Positions 42,287-50,135 of a stretch of DNA of 64,000 nucleotides are shown here, piece by piece. Numbering within the stretch: the first letter of the stretch is position 1; every line of letters starts with the position of its first letter. The position numbers were made by a program, and so were the translations under genes. The stretch is from Eubacterium sp. Its GTDB lineage: Bacteria; Bacillota_A; Clostridia; Lachnospirales; Lachnospiraceae. The notes under the pieces are model-generated. The model was not told where the DNA came from, made no database searches, and saw only the letters and a program-made list of their open reading frames with translations. The stretch lies in the NCBI GenBank assembly GCA_024687845.1, contig JAILEL010000158.1:1-64000 (forward strand). The letters run 5' to 3'.

Positions 42287-42310
42287 TTCGCAAAACTATG
42301 GTTTCACGAA
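42287..42310. other. Candidate difSL-like Xer recombination site
   Basis: TTCGCAAAAC, TATG and GTTTCACGAA form an imperfect inverted repeat (8 of 10 arm positions). With its flank, ATATTTTCGCAAAACTATGG then TTTCACGAA, it closely resembles the streptococcal/lactococcal difSL site as I remember it (TTTCCGAAAAACTATAATTT then TCATGAA). That site also lies just upstream of xerS. The site here is about +11 to +34 relative to the inferred start of the recombinase transcript, so binding could also repress the gene. Confidence 0.5.
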
Positions 42311-42327
42311 TAAATATGTCTCTTTAT

Positions 42328-42356
42328 AATATACCACTATTCTATATATTTTTCAA
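42328..42356 (-). promoter_or_regulatory. Promoter of the XerS-like recombinase
   Basis: On the minus strand, TTGAAA (42356-42351) and TATATT (42333-42328) are separated by 17 bases. The promoter lies within a longer inverted repeat (ATACCACTAT at 42331-42340 with ATAGTGGTAT at 42364-42373). The rest of the 406-base gap to maf (42374-42486) is plain A/T-rich sequence with no gene. Confidence 0.6.
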
Positions 42357-42486
42357 TATATTTATAGTGGTATTTGTTTATTTATTAATTTATAAATTTA
42401 TTTATATATTAATTTAGATGTAGTTATGTATGTTTTATTTATTGATTATATTTATTGTTATGAATGATTTTTATTAATCATAGCTT

Positions 42487-43176
42487 TTAATAATATTCTA
42501 TATATTTTCTTTTGCTTAGTTCTCTTATAAAATGGCTAAGTGGAAATCCAACGACGTTGTTATAGTCGCCATTGATTGACTCAACTAATCTGGAGCCGAT
42601 TCCCTGAATTCCGTATGCACCGGCTTTATCCATTGGTTCTCCGGTTGCTATATAATCTAAAGCTTCATATTCGTTAAATGAGAACATTTTCACCTCAGTT
42701 TTTACATAAAAACTAAAGTTATCAATTATATTATCAGAATCTGATTCATTATCTTTTGAGGCTTTGTCACATTTTGTCAGATCTATAAATTTACAGGAAA
42801 CTCCTGTATATACTTCATGACTACGTCCTGATAATCTCATTAAAAAGTCTTTGGCTTCTTCTATATTTTTAGGTTTTCCAAGTATTTTCTCATCTAAAGC
42901 AACTACTGTGTCGGCGCCTACGACCAGCACTCGGCCAACTTCGTCATTTTGTAATGAGAAAACCGAATCCATTTTAGAGGTTTTACGAATAAATATATCC
43001 GAAACTGCTCCTGCTTTCTGTTCTGACAGATCTAATACCACATCAGAAGGCTTTGTATATTCTGTTTTTTCTTGTATATCGTTTGTAATAATTTGAAATT
43101 CCAGCCCTGCCTGTTTCAGAAGTTCTCTTCTTCTAGGTGAATTAGAAGCCAGAATAATCTGTATCTTTTGTCTCAT
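42487..43176 (-). CDS. maf: Maf-family nucleoside triphosphate pyrophosphatase
   Basis: Maf proteins hydrolyse non-canonical or particular NTPs to NMP and pyrophosphate and influence septum formation. The 229-residue protein has ILASNSPRRRELLKQAGL, ADTVVALDEKILGKP, LSGRSHEVYTGV, GEPMDKAGAYGIQG and GDYNNVVGFPL. Extra acidic stretches at about 66-83 and 130-155 make it longer than the usual ~190-200 residues. The ribosome binding site is poor. It is part of the maf-rluD-lspA group of the minus-strand cluster. Confidence 0.94.
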   Translation of the reverse strand: MRQKIQIILASNSPRRRELLKQAGLEFQIITNDIQEKTEYTKPSDVVLDLSEQKAGAVSDIFIRKTSKMDSVFSLQNDEVGRVLVVGADTVVALDEKILGKPKNIEEAKDFLMRLSGRSHEVYTGVSCKFIDLTKCDKASKDNESDSDNIIDNFSFYVKTEVKMFSFNEYEALDYIATGEPMDKAGAYGIQGIGSRLVESINGDYNNVVGFPLSHFIRELSKRKYIEYY

Positions 43177-43258
43177 TTTATATTATTCTTTATATTTTTA
43201 TTAATTTAAGTATATGTTTACTCTTCAGATTTACTAAGAATACTCTCTTGCTTTCTAC

Positions 43259-44311
43259 TTAATCATTATCCTTTTCCGAATATTTAATAAGTAATTTATT
43301 AAAATATCCCGGAAGTTCGCTCTTAAATTCCATATACTCTCCAGTGACTGGATGAATAAAACCGAGTGTTCCTGCATGAAGTACTTGTCCCTTTAGATTA
43401 AAAGGACATTTCTTAGGACCGTATACGTCATCTCCCAAAAGTGGATGATTAATACTTGCCAAATGTACTCTTATCTGATGTGTTCTTCCCGTTTCAAGCT
43501 TGCACTTAATATAAGAAAAATTATCCTTCAGATTTTCTTTTAAAAATACGTGTGTTACCGCTCTTCTTCCATCGGGATCTATAACCATTTTTTTTCGGTC
43601 ATTCTTGCCTCGATTTATAGGTTTATTAATCTTTAAAGTGTAAAAATCAGATGTATTATCAAACATAAGCTCTGATACGTTCTGACTTTCAAAGGAATAC
43701 GCTCTTAGTATAGGATTTTCTTCAATCGAAACCTTTTCTAATTTATCTATATCGAAATGATTATATACTATGCAGCTATATATTCTATGTATACTATGCT
43801 TTTCAAACTGCTCAGCAAGGCTCTGATGGGCTTTGTCAGTTTTACATACAACTAATAGTCCACTTGTATCTTTATCGATTCTATGGACGATTCCAGGCCT
43901 TTCTACGCCGTTTATAGAGGAAAGTCTGTCTCCACAATGATACATTAATGCATTTACAAGTGTTCCTGTATAATTTCCAGCTGCAGGATGAACTACCATT
44001 CCCTGTGGTTTTTCTATCACTATCAGATCATCATCCTCATATACGATATCAAGAGGTATATTTTCTGGAAGTATATCGAGTTTTTCCGGTTCAGGTAATA
44101 ATACTTTTACCTTATCTTTACTTCGCAGCTTATAAGATGCTTTAACACTTCTAGACGTATTATTTGTATCAATTATAGTTACTTTACCTTCATCTGTGAG
44201 TTTCTGAATATAAGACCTTGATATCCCATCTATCATTACAGATATGTATTTATCGAGTCTTTCTCCTACATATTCAATTTCTGGAGTAAATTCAAATAGC
44301 TGTTCAGACAT
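43259..44311 (-). CDS. rluD: RluA/RluD family 23S rRNA pseudouridine synthase
   Basis: The 350-residue protein has an N-terminal S4 RNA-binding domain (about 15-80: ERLDKYISVMIDGISRSYIQK) and the RluA catalytic domain with HRIDKDTSGLLV containing the catalytic Asp. GRTHQIRVHLASINHPLLGD follows. A ~50-residue insert after HRIYSCIVYN enlarges it beyond ~300. rluD is used by family convention; the exact target uridines cannot be read from sequence. It follows lspA, the usual Firmicutes order. AGGAGA precedes the ATG. Confidence 0.93.
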   Translation of the reverse strand: MSEQLFEFTPEIEYVGERLDKYISVMIDGISRSYIQKLTDEGKVTIIDTNNTSRSVKASYKLRSKDKVKVLLPEPEKLDILPENIPLDIVYEDDDLIVIEKPQGMVVHPAAGNYTGTLVNALMYHCGDRLSSINGVERPGIVHRIDKDTSGLLVVCKTDKAHQSLAEQFEKHSIHRIYSCIVYNHFDIDKLEKVSIEENPILRAYSFESQNVSELMFDNTSDFYTLKINKPINRGKNDRKKMVIDPDGRRAVTHVFLKENLKDNFSYIKCKLETGRTHQIRVHLASINHPLLGDDVYGPKKCPFNLKGQVLHAGTLGFIHPVTGEYMEFKSELPGYFNKLLIKYSEKDND

Positions 44312-44406
44312 AGCTTATTTATCTCCTAATATCATACCATCATGAAATGCAAACACTAATTATGTTCTTCCATTTTATCTACTTTGTTTTTTCTACTGTG
44401 AATTTT

Positions 44407-44970
44407 CTACTTTGTATTTTCTTCTTCAGATTTATCTTCTGATATATCTTCTCGTTTTTCTTTCTGCGACTTCTTATTTTCTCCAAGGATTCTATCCATA
44501 TCTTCTGATTTATATTTTAATATAAATAAGAAAATGAGTACAAATACACTTACTGTTACAAATATATCTGCTACATTAAATACTGGGAAATTAATAATCT
44601 TAAAATATATAAAATCAGTTACATATTTAAATCTTATTCTATCTATCATATTTCCGATTGCTCCACCCATAATAAGTACAAGACATACTCTTATTGGCAG
44701 ATATTTGTTTTCATCAACAATATTATGATAGATATAACAGATTGCAACTGAAATAATTATCGTAATCACAAGCAGAACCGGTATCATTCCTGAAAATTTA
44801 CCCCAGGCTGCTCCACTATTATGTATATGGGTAATTACTACCGCATTACCTATAACAGGAATTTCTTTATGAAGTTCAACATTTTCTATTATCAGATATT
44901 TAGTAAATTGATCTAAGGCTGCCAGTATTATTACCATAATAGCTGCTGTCAGATATTTTTTTATGTTCAT
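44407..44970 (-). CDS. lspA: Lipoprotein signal peptidase (signal peptidase II)
   Basis: It cleaves the signal peptide of diacylglyceryl-modified prolipoproteins in the membrane. The 187-residue protein has four membrane helices and both catalytic Asp residues: Asp110 in GNMIDR and Asp135 in FNVADIF. NSGAAWG is also conserved. A charged C-terminal tail of about 35 residues (Lys/Glu/Asp-rich) exceeds the usual length. A substrate in this window is the DUF3048 lipoprotein. Confidence 0.96.
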   Translation of the reverse strand: MNIKKYLTAAIMVIILAALDQFTKYLIIENVELHKEIPVIGNAVVITHIHNSGAAWGKFSGMIPVLLVITIIISVAICYIYHNIVDENKYLPIRVCLVLIMGGAIGNMIDRIRFKYVTDFIYFKIINFPVFNVADIFVTVSVFVLIFLFILKYKSEDMDRILGENKKSQKEKREDISEDKSEEENTK

Positions 44971-45013
44971 AATAAATGAATCCTTTTCAATAAAACTTAT
45001 ATACAGAATAATA

Positions 45014-45031
45014 GCATCCTTTTCAGGATGC
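45014..45031 (-). terminator. Hairpin between divIVA and lspA (possible terminator)
   Basis: GCATCC and GGATGC with a 6-base loop; on the minus strand it is followed by TATTATT, a poor T-run. It probably gives partial termination or marks a processing site. Confidence 0.4.
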
Positions 45032-45084
45032 CATAATATTCATCAGACATTAAATTATACAATAAATTACTATAAAAAATATAA

Positions 45085-45780
45085 TTAGTCTCCAAAAGGA
45101 TTTATTCCATCTCCACCAAGGGTTGAGCCATAAACATTAGATGAATTACTCCTTTTATCTTCTCTTGCCAGACTGAGGCCTGTTTTCATACCAGTTGGTC
45201 TCGTTACTCCGCCTCCACCAAGATTACTGGTTTCACGCATCTGAGCATCACCACCAAACTCAAAAAGGTTATTAGCTTCATTAGCAGCCTGCTCAACCTT
45301 TTTCCTTCTGTAGTCTCTCGATTTATCATCAGAATCAGGATCGAAATCATTTTCTCTGAGATAAGTTGATACCTGTCTTACAAGTCTGTTAAAGTTCATC
45401 TTGTATTCAGTATACTCTGCAGCAAGCTTAACGATTTCTTCCTGTAACTGATCACGCTCAGCCTTTGCATCTTTTACAATCTCATTTGCATGAGACTTAG
45501 CTTCCATCTCAATGGCTTTAGCAGTTTTCTCAGCATTTGTAACAGATTCCTGTGAATTCTTCTCAGCACGAAGAAGAGTCTTATTCAGATCCTCTTCTTT
45601 TACCTTATAATGTTGCACAGTATCAGTAAGTGTTATTACCTTCTCTTTAAGTTCAGCATTTGACTTATAAAGCTCGCCATAGCTTTTTGAAACCTCTTCA
45701 AAAAAGCTTGTCACATCTTTTTTATCAAAACCAAGACCAGTTTTAAATCTTTTCTGCTGAATATCAACCGGTGTTAACAT
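45085..45780 (-). CDS. divIVA: DivIVA-domain cell-division protein
   Basis: DivIVA proteins bind strongly curved membrane at poles and septa. The 231-residue protein has the membrane-binding N-terminal domain (MLTPVDIQQKRFKTGLGFDK) and a long coiled coil (about 35-150, with heptads such as EELNKTLLRAEKNSQESV in charged pattern). A disordered Gly/Ser-rich C-terminus ends GINPFGD. It directly follows sepF, as in many Firmicutes. GGGGGGTTGG precedes the ATG. Confidence 0.94.
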   Translation of the reverse strand: MLTPVDIQQKRFKTGLGFDKKDVTSFFEEVSKSYGELYKSNAELKEKVITLTDTVQHYKVKEEDLNKTLLRAEKNSQESVTNAEKTAKAIEMEAKSHANEIVKDAKAERDQLQEEIVKLAAEYTEYKMNFNRLVRQVSTYLRENDFDPDSDDKSRDYRRKKVEQAANEANNLFEFGGDAQMRETSNLGGGGVTRPTGMKTGLSLAREDKRSNSSNVYGSTLGGDGINPFGD

Positions 45781-45824
45781 TCCAACCCCCCTAAAGCTAT
45801 TCTAAATTATTAAAACGCTTATAA

Positions 45825-46448
45825 TTAATATCTTATACCGCCGGCAGAGTTAAGAATCTCTTCCCTCAAATCTCCTGATACCTCTATACTGCTGGGAACA
45901 GCGATAAAAATATTTGCTGATATAGCTTTAAGTTCTCCGCCTATTCCATAACAAGCACCACCAATAAAATCAATTATTCTCTGAGCTGATTCTATCTGAA
46001 GTCCTTCCATGTTTATAACAATTGCTTTTCCTCTTTTAAGAAAATCTACAACTGTCTGTGCATCATCAAACTCCTGCGGTTTAATAACAAAAACTTCATG
46101 AGCTGCATTAGTTTTTCTTTTTGCACCTCCGTCAAAAGAAACAAGCTTGTCGGTTGCTGTCTGTGTCTGAAAACTTGGTCTTCTTGGTTCTTTGCTCTCA
46201 CGAAAATCTCTTGATGTATCACCAAAGCTTCTGGACTCTCTTGTATCCTTCGTATCTCTTGAGGATGAATAAGTCGGCTTAGAAGAAGCAGCTGGTTTCT
46301 CGGTTACTGTAGAACGCTTCTTTCTATAAGTATCCTGATAATCATCATCCTCATCTTCAAGAATGTAATCATCATCCTCTTCGTAATCATCATCCTCTTC
46401 ATCATTTATTCTGAAATGATCCAGAAAGCTTTTTCTACCTTTTGCCAT
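45825..46448 (-). CDS. sepF: Cell division protein SepF
   Basis: SepF anchors and bundles FtsZ at the membrane. The 207-residue protein has a basic N-terminus, a very acidic stretch (about 15-38) and a Ser/Arg-rich linker. The SepF domain spans about 115-207, with FVIKPQEFDDAQTVVDFLKR, IVINMEGL and DFIGGACYGIGGELKAIS. Its N-terminal membrane-targeting helix is not typical (MAKGRKSFLDHFRI is short). It lies between yggS and divIVA, 18 bases after yggS. Confidence 0.94.
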   Translation of the reverse strand: MAKGRKSFLDHFRINDEEDDDYEEDDDYILEDEDDDYQDTYRKKRSTVTEKPAASSKPTYSSSRDTKDTRESRSFGDTSRDFRESKEPRRPSFQTQTATDKLVSFDGGAKRKTNAAHEVFVIKPQEFDDAQTVVDFLKRGKAIVINMEGLQIESAQRIIDFIGGACYGIGGELKAISANIFIAVPSSIEVSGDLREEILNSAGGIRY

Positions 46449-46466
46449 CTAAGTAATTCTCCAATC

Positions 46467-47162
46467 CTATAGGTTATAATTTCTCTCTCCAAATATTGCT
46501 GTCCCTACTCTGACCATCGTTGCACCCTCTTCTACAGCTACAACATAATCATTAGTCATCCCCATGGACAGAATATCCATGTCAACATTATCTATGTTTT
46601 CTGATTTTATGTCAAGTAATAATTCATGCATCCCTTTAAACAAATCACGATTTTCTTCGGGATCTGATACAAATGGAGCAATTGTCATGAGGCCTTTTAT
46701 GTTAACAGACTTGAATTTTTCACTAATTTCCTTAATTAAAGGAAGAACTTCTTCTTTTTTTACACCGAATTTGCTATCCTCTTCAGCATAATTAACCTCT
46801 ATTAAAACATCAGCTTTTATTCCATGCTTAACCGCTTCTTTTTCAATAGTTTCAGCAAGATGGATAGAATCAACAGAATGAATAAGGACTGCCTTATCTA
46901 TAATATATTTAACCTTATTAGTCTGAAGGTGTCCTATCTGATGAAAATGCACCGGCTTAGATACACTTTCATACTTCTGTTTCAGTTCCTGAGGTTTATT
47001 CTCACCGAATTCCATTACTCCTTCAGCAGCAAGCTCTTCAATACATTCAAGTGGTTTTGTTTTACTTACTGCTACAAGCGTTATTTCTTCAGGATTTCTT
47101 CCAACTCTTTTTGCAGCAGCATCTATATTAGTTTTAACTTTATTATAATTATCGATTAGCAT
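46467..47162 (-). CDS. yggS: YggS/YlmE-family pyridoxal phosphate homeostasis protein
   Basis: A PLP-binding barrel protein without known catalytic activity. The 231-residue protein has the PLP Lys in TLVAVSKTKP, then FGENKPQELKQKYE, FHQIGHLQTNKVK and MGMTNDYVVAVEEGATMVRVGTAIFG. I start at ATG 47162 with AGGGAATAAG about 9 bases upstream; a longer frame would overlap the HlyD-like gene by 41 bases with an atypical lead. Its position ahead of sepF is conserved in Firmicutes. Confidence 0.94.
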   Translation of the reverse strand: MLIDNYNKVKTNIDAAAKRVGRNPEEITLVAVSKTKPLECIEELAAEGVMEFGENKPQELKQKYESVSKPVHFHQIGHLQTNKVKYIIDKAVLIHSVDSIHLAETIEKEAVKHGIKADVLIEVNYAEEDSKFGVKKEEVLPLIKEISEKFKSVNIKGLMTIAPFVSDPEENRDLFKGMHELLLDIKSENIDNVDMDILSMGMTNDYVVAVEEGATMVRVGTAIFGERNYNL

Positions 47163-47229
47163 TTTCTTATTCCCTGTAATTTCTTCAAAATTCTTATAAA
47201 AAATATAATTACCAAAAGTAACTTTATAT

Positions 47230-48678
47230 TTAGTAAAGTGTCTGATTCTCATTAACCTGAGAACAATCAAGCACTACATTATCAAATTCTTTAAGATATC
47301 CATCGTCTTTCAGGATTGTAAATTCATCCTGTGACATTACAACTTCTACCTCTGTAAAATCAGCTATTCCTGCATTTGCCACATAAACGCCCTGCATTTT
47401 TTCACGTTCAAGTGAAAGCACTGGAGTATTCTCACGCTGATCAGGAGAGAAAAGAATATCTGTATCAAAGAATGAATTCTTTTCAACATAATAATAATCT
47501 TCATCTGACCTGTATATCTTAAGATTAATATCCTTCATAACAGATTTATCTGATGCATCACCAGCAGTTGATTTTTCATCAAATCTCTGAACAGTCACAC
47601 TATGTGTTGAAGATTCCTTGTCTTCTTTTACATATCCTACAGGAATTTTATAGGTCTCTTTTTCTAATATAGATGAATTAGGAACCTTTAATCCCTCATA
47701 TTTATCAAGAATTATTTCAACATTTAAAAATCTGTCATCAATATAGTCGACCATGTATTTGTTAAGTGGTATATTAGCAAAATATACATCACCGCTCTGA
47801 TTCAAGGTATAAGAAGCTGTGATATCATTTGGTGAACCATTTATAACAAATCTCAGATTCTGTTCTTTCTTAAGCTTTTCAGCCTGCTCAGGAGAAAGCA
47901 TACATACAACATGCCAGTTTTCATCTGCAACTATCTTAAAAACAACAGAACCGGAATCCATGATATCTCCTGTTTTAAGAGATTCCTTCTTATAGCTTGT
48001 CTGATCAAAATCATCAACTGATAAGGTCTCTGGTGTTTTCTTTTCATAACCATCAGTGTAATACGTGATTACACCACTTTCAGTTGATTTAATATTTTCA
48101 AGAGTAGAACTAACAGCTGCACCACCTTTGTTAATCTCTTTAATCATAACCTCTGAGGAAAGCTCCATAACCTTACTTTCAATTTCAGATTTGAAATTAT
48201 AAAGGTTAGAAAAGTTTACATCAGAATAGCTGGATTTATAGCTGTCAATTGCATTTCTAATATTTGTATAATCAGCATTTGTAAAGAGTTCATTTCCTTC
48301 ATCATTATCACCAGCAGCCTTTATAGCACTGATGACATTTCCAGTTTCATCCACTGTGCAGACTGGTGAACCCTTTTGAACCTTATCACCATCTCTTACG
48401 AAATAAATCAGATATCCTGATTTAGATGAATTAATCTGAAGCTCATTTCTAAGAGCTATAGCTGTACATTTTATGTTATTGTTAATATTACTCGAGCTGA
48501 CCTTATATGTAGTAATCGGATCTTTAGAAACTGACTTGATAATACTAGCAACAACATAGATCAGTATAATAAAAAATATAATAAATACTGAATTAAGTCT
48601 CGCTGTTCTTGTCAGTCTGACAACCTTCTGATCAGTCCTTCTTCTTTTTTTACTTCTACGTTTATTATTTTCCCCCAT
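47230..48678 (-). CDS. HlyD-like membrane-fusion adaptor protein in the division cluster
   Basis: A 482-residue protein with a strongly basic cytoplasmic N-terminus (KRRSKKRRRTDQK), one membrane helix (about 32-52) and a large extracellular part. The latter includes a biotinyl-lipoyl-like segment (SGYLIYFVRDGDKVQKGSPV) and beta-barrel regions (GVITYYTDGYE, KTGDIMDSGSVVFKI), as in HlyD-type adaptors. No ABC transporter or outer-membrane partner is nearby; its place before yggS-sepF suggests a role in the cell envelope or septum rather than export. That role is inference. Confidence 0.8.
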   Translation of the reverse strand: MGENNKRRSKKRRRTDQKVVRLTRTARLNSVFIIFFIILIYVVASIIKSVSKDPITTYKVSSSNINNNIKCTAIALRNELQINSSKSGYLIYFVRDGDKVQKGSPVCTVDETGNVISAIKAAGDNDEGNELFTNADYTNIRNAIDSYKSSYSDVNFSNLYNFKSEIESKVMELSSEVMIKEINKGGAAVSSTLENIKSTESGVITYYTDGYEKKTPETLSVDDFDQTSYKKESLKTGDIMDSGSVVFKIVADENWHVVCMLSPEQAEKLKKEQNLRFVINGSPNDITASYTLNQSGDVYFANIPLNKYMVDYIDDRFLNVEIILDKYEGLKVPNSSILEKETYKIPVGYVKEDKESSTHSVTVQRFDEKSTAGDASDKSVMKDINLKIYRSDEDYYYVEKNSFFDTDILFSPDQRENTPVLSLEREKMQGVYVANAGIADFTEVEVVMSQDEFTILKDDGYLKEFDNVVLDCSQVNENQTLY

Positions 48679-48725
48679 GGAGAATCTCCCACTAAGTTTT
48701 ATTCTTATTTAACATTAACAATTGT

Positions 48726-49715
48726 TTATTTTGAAAGATTAAATAATATACCTATTTTATCATACAGATCATCCTGAGATGTTCCATCCGCTACAAAAAG
48801 CGAAAAATTCTTATCATCTATATCCACATTCATAGTAAGAATATATCCGGCAGCATCTGTTGTACCGGTTTTCCATTCCTTGATGGTTATATTAGACGGA
48901 GTTTTATAATTTCCTGCCAGAAATTCATTTGTCGGGGAAATGTCATCTTCCCAGACATATCCATCACCATCTGTATATGAATATGTAAATGAATTATAAG
49001 AATCTATCTCATGTAGTATCTCATATTTCTTTGCTTCCTGTAATATAAGATACATGTCATATGCAGTTATATAATGATTATCATCATGAAGACCGTGTGG
49101 ATTGCAAAAATGAGATGACGTTGCTCCAATAGCATATGCCTTGTTATTCATTCTTTCGACAAATGCACTCTGACTTCCACAGATGTATTCTGCAAGGATA
49201 ATAGCATAGTCATTATACGATCTCATCATTAGACCATATAAAAGATTGCGGATAGTTATAGTACATCCAGCTCTAAGTTCACTAACAAGAGCACCTTCTT
49301 CATCAATAACAACATCTGAGTCCAAAGTCACCTTTTCATCTAAGCTAATCTCTCCATCATTTAATGCGTCGCAAACAACAATTCCAGTCATGAGCTTAGT
49401 CGTACTGGCTGGATATATTCTTCTCAGTGCATTATAAGATACTATTGGAGTTTTAGTTTCATTATTGATAAGTAAAGTAGCATAAGTATCATTTACAAAC
49501 TGATCCTTTAACAGATCAGTATTTGGTTCAAGTATGCCGACACGGGACTGATAGCCTTTCAGCTCATATCCAGGCATATTATTCCTGATTGATACTTCAT
49601 TTGTTATCTTATTATCATATTTATCTGCAAATCTGGTATTATCTAATACAAAGTATCCTATCGTAAGTAATGAAGCAATAACCAGAACTGCAAAATAAAT
49701 TATAGCTTTACCCAT
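48726..49715 (-). CDS. dacA: D-alanyl-D-alanine carboxypeptidase (penicillin-binding protein, S11 family)
   Basis: It trims the terminal D-Ala of peptidoglycan stem peptides. The 329-residue protein has an N-terminal signal anchor (IIYFAVLVIASLLTIGYFVL) and the three active-site motifs: SxxK in YPASTTKLMTG, SxN as SYND, and KTG in KTGTTDAAGY. The C-terminal S11 domain is absent. I chose ATG 49715 (MGKAIIYF) with GGAGAG upstream; it overlaps the preceding MgsA-like gene by 8 bases. Confidence 0.93.
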   Translation of the reverse strand: MGKAIIYFAVLVIASLLTIGYFVLDNTRFADKYDNKITNEVSIRNNMPGYELKGYQSRVGILEPNTDLLKDQFVNDTYATLLINNETKTPIVSYNALRRIYPASTTKLMTGIVVCDALNDGEISLDEKVTLDSDVVIDEEGALVSELRAGCTITIRNLLYGLMMRSYNDYAIILAEYICGSQSAFVERMNNKAYAIGATSSHFCNPHGLHDDNHYITAYDMYLILQEAKKYEILHEIDSYNSFTYSYTDGDGYVWEDDISPTNEFLAGNYKTPSNITIKEWKTGTTDAAGYILTMNVDIDDKNFSLFVADGTSQDDLYDKIGILFNLSK

Positions 49716-50106
49716 GATAAAGAGCTCTCCAATCAAGATCTCCTCTTTCAAGAGCTTTTACAAGCAGCTCAGCTGTTGCAAGGTTAGAAGCAAGAGGAAT
49801 ATTATATAAATCACATAATGTAGAAATATTATGAAAATCATTATTATGTGGCTGACTTGCAATAGTCTCTCTGAGGAAAATAACCATATCCATCTGGTTA
49901 CTTTCAATTTGTGTAGCAATCTGCTCAACACCACCCAGGTGACCTGCTAAAAACTTATGTACATTTATACCAGCAGCTGTTTCAACCAATCGACCAGTTG
50001 TTTCAGTTGCATAAACATCATGACGGCCAAGTATGCCTCTATACGCAATACAAAAATTCTGCATCAGTTTTTTCTTAGGATCATGTGCAATAAGTACTAT
50101 ATTCAT
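49708..50106 (-). CDS. Methylglyoxal-synthase-like protein with altered catalytic residues
   Basis: The 132-residue protein clearly belongs to the MgsA fold: VLIAHDPKKK (His8, Asp9), YATETTGRLVE, GHLGGVEQIA, PHNNDF (His87, Asp90) and NIPLASNLATAELLV. In E. coli MgsA the catalytic base Asp71 lies in GGDQQ; here the same place reads GGVEQ, so it is Val60. Asp91 of E. coli (WDP) is also changed, to Glu80 (RET). I therefore expect little or no methylglyoxal synthase activity and a possible binding or regulatory role. It lies between rodA and dacA. GGAGG precedes the ATG. Confidence 0.88.
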   Translation of the reverse strand: MNIVLIAHDPKKKLMQNFCIAYRGILGRHDVYATETTGRLVETAAGINVHKFLAGHLGGVEQIATQIESNQMDMVIFLRETIASQPHNNDFHNISTLCDLYNIPLASNLATAELLVKALERGDLDWRALYHG

Positions 50107-50135
50107 ACCATCCTCCTATAAATATATTTTCCCAA

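Noticed and set aside
42331..42373. Long A/T hairpin as a terminator for maf
   Set aside because: It is over 110 bases past maf, lacks a T-run on the minus strand, and contains the recombinase promoter elements.
47163..47270. An extended YggS start overlapping the HlyD-like gene
   Set aside because: The extra N-terminus is not family-like, and a suitable ribosome binding site exists for ATG 47162.
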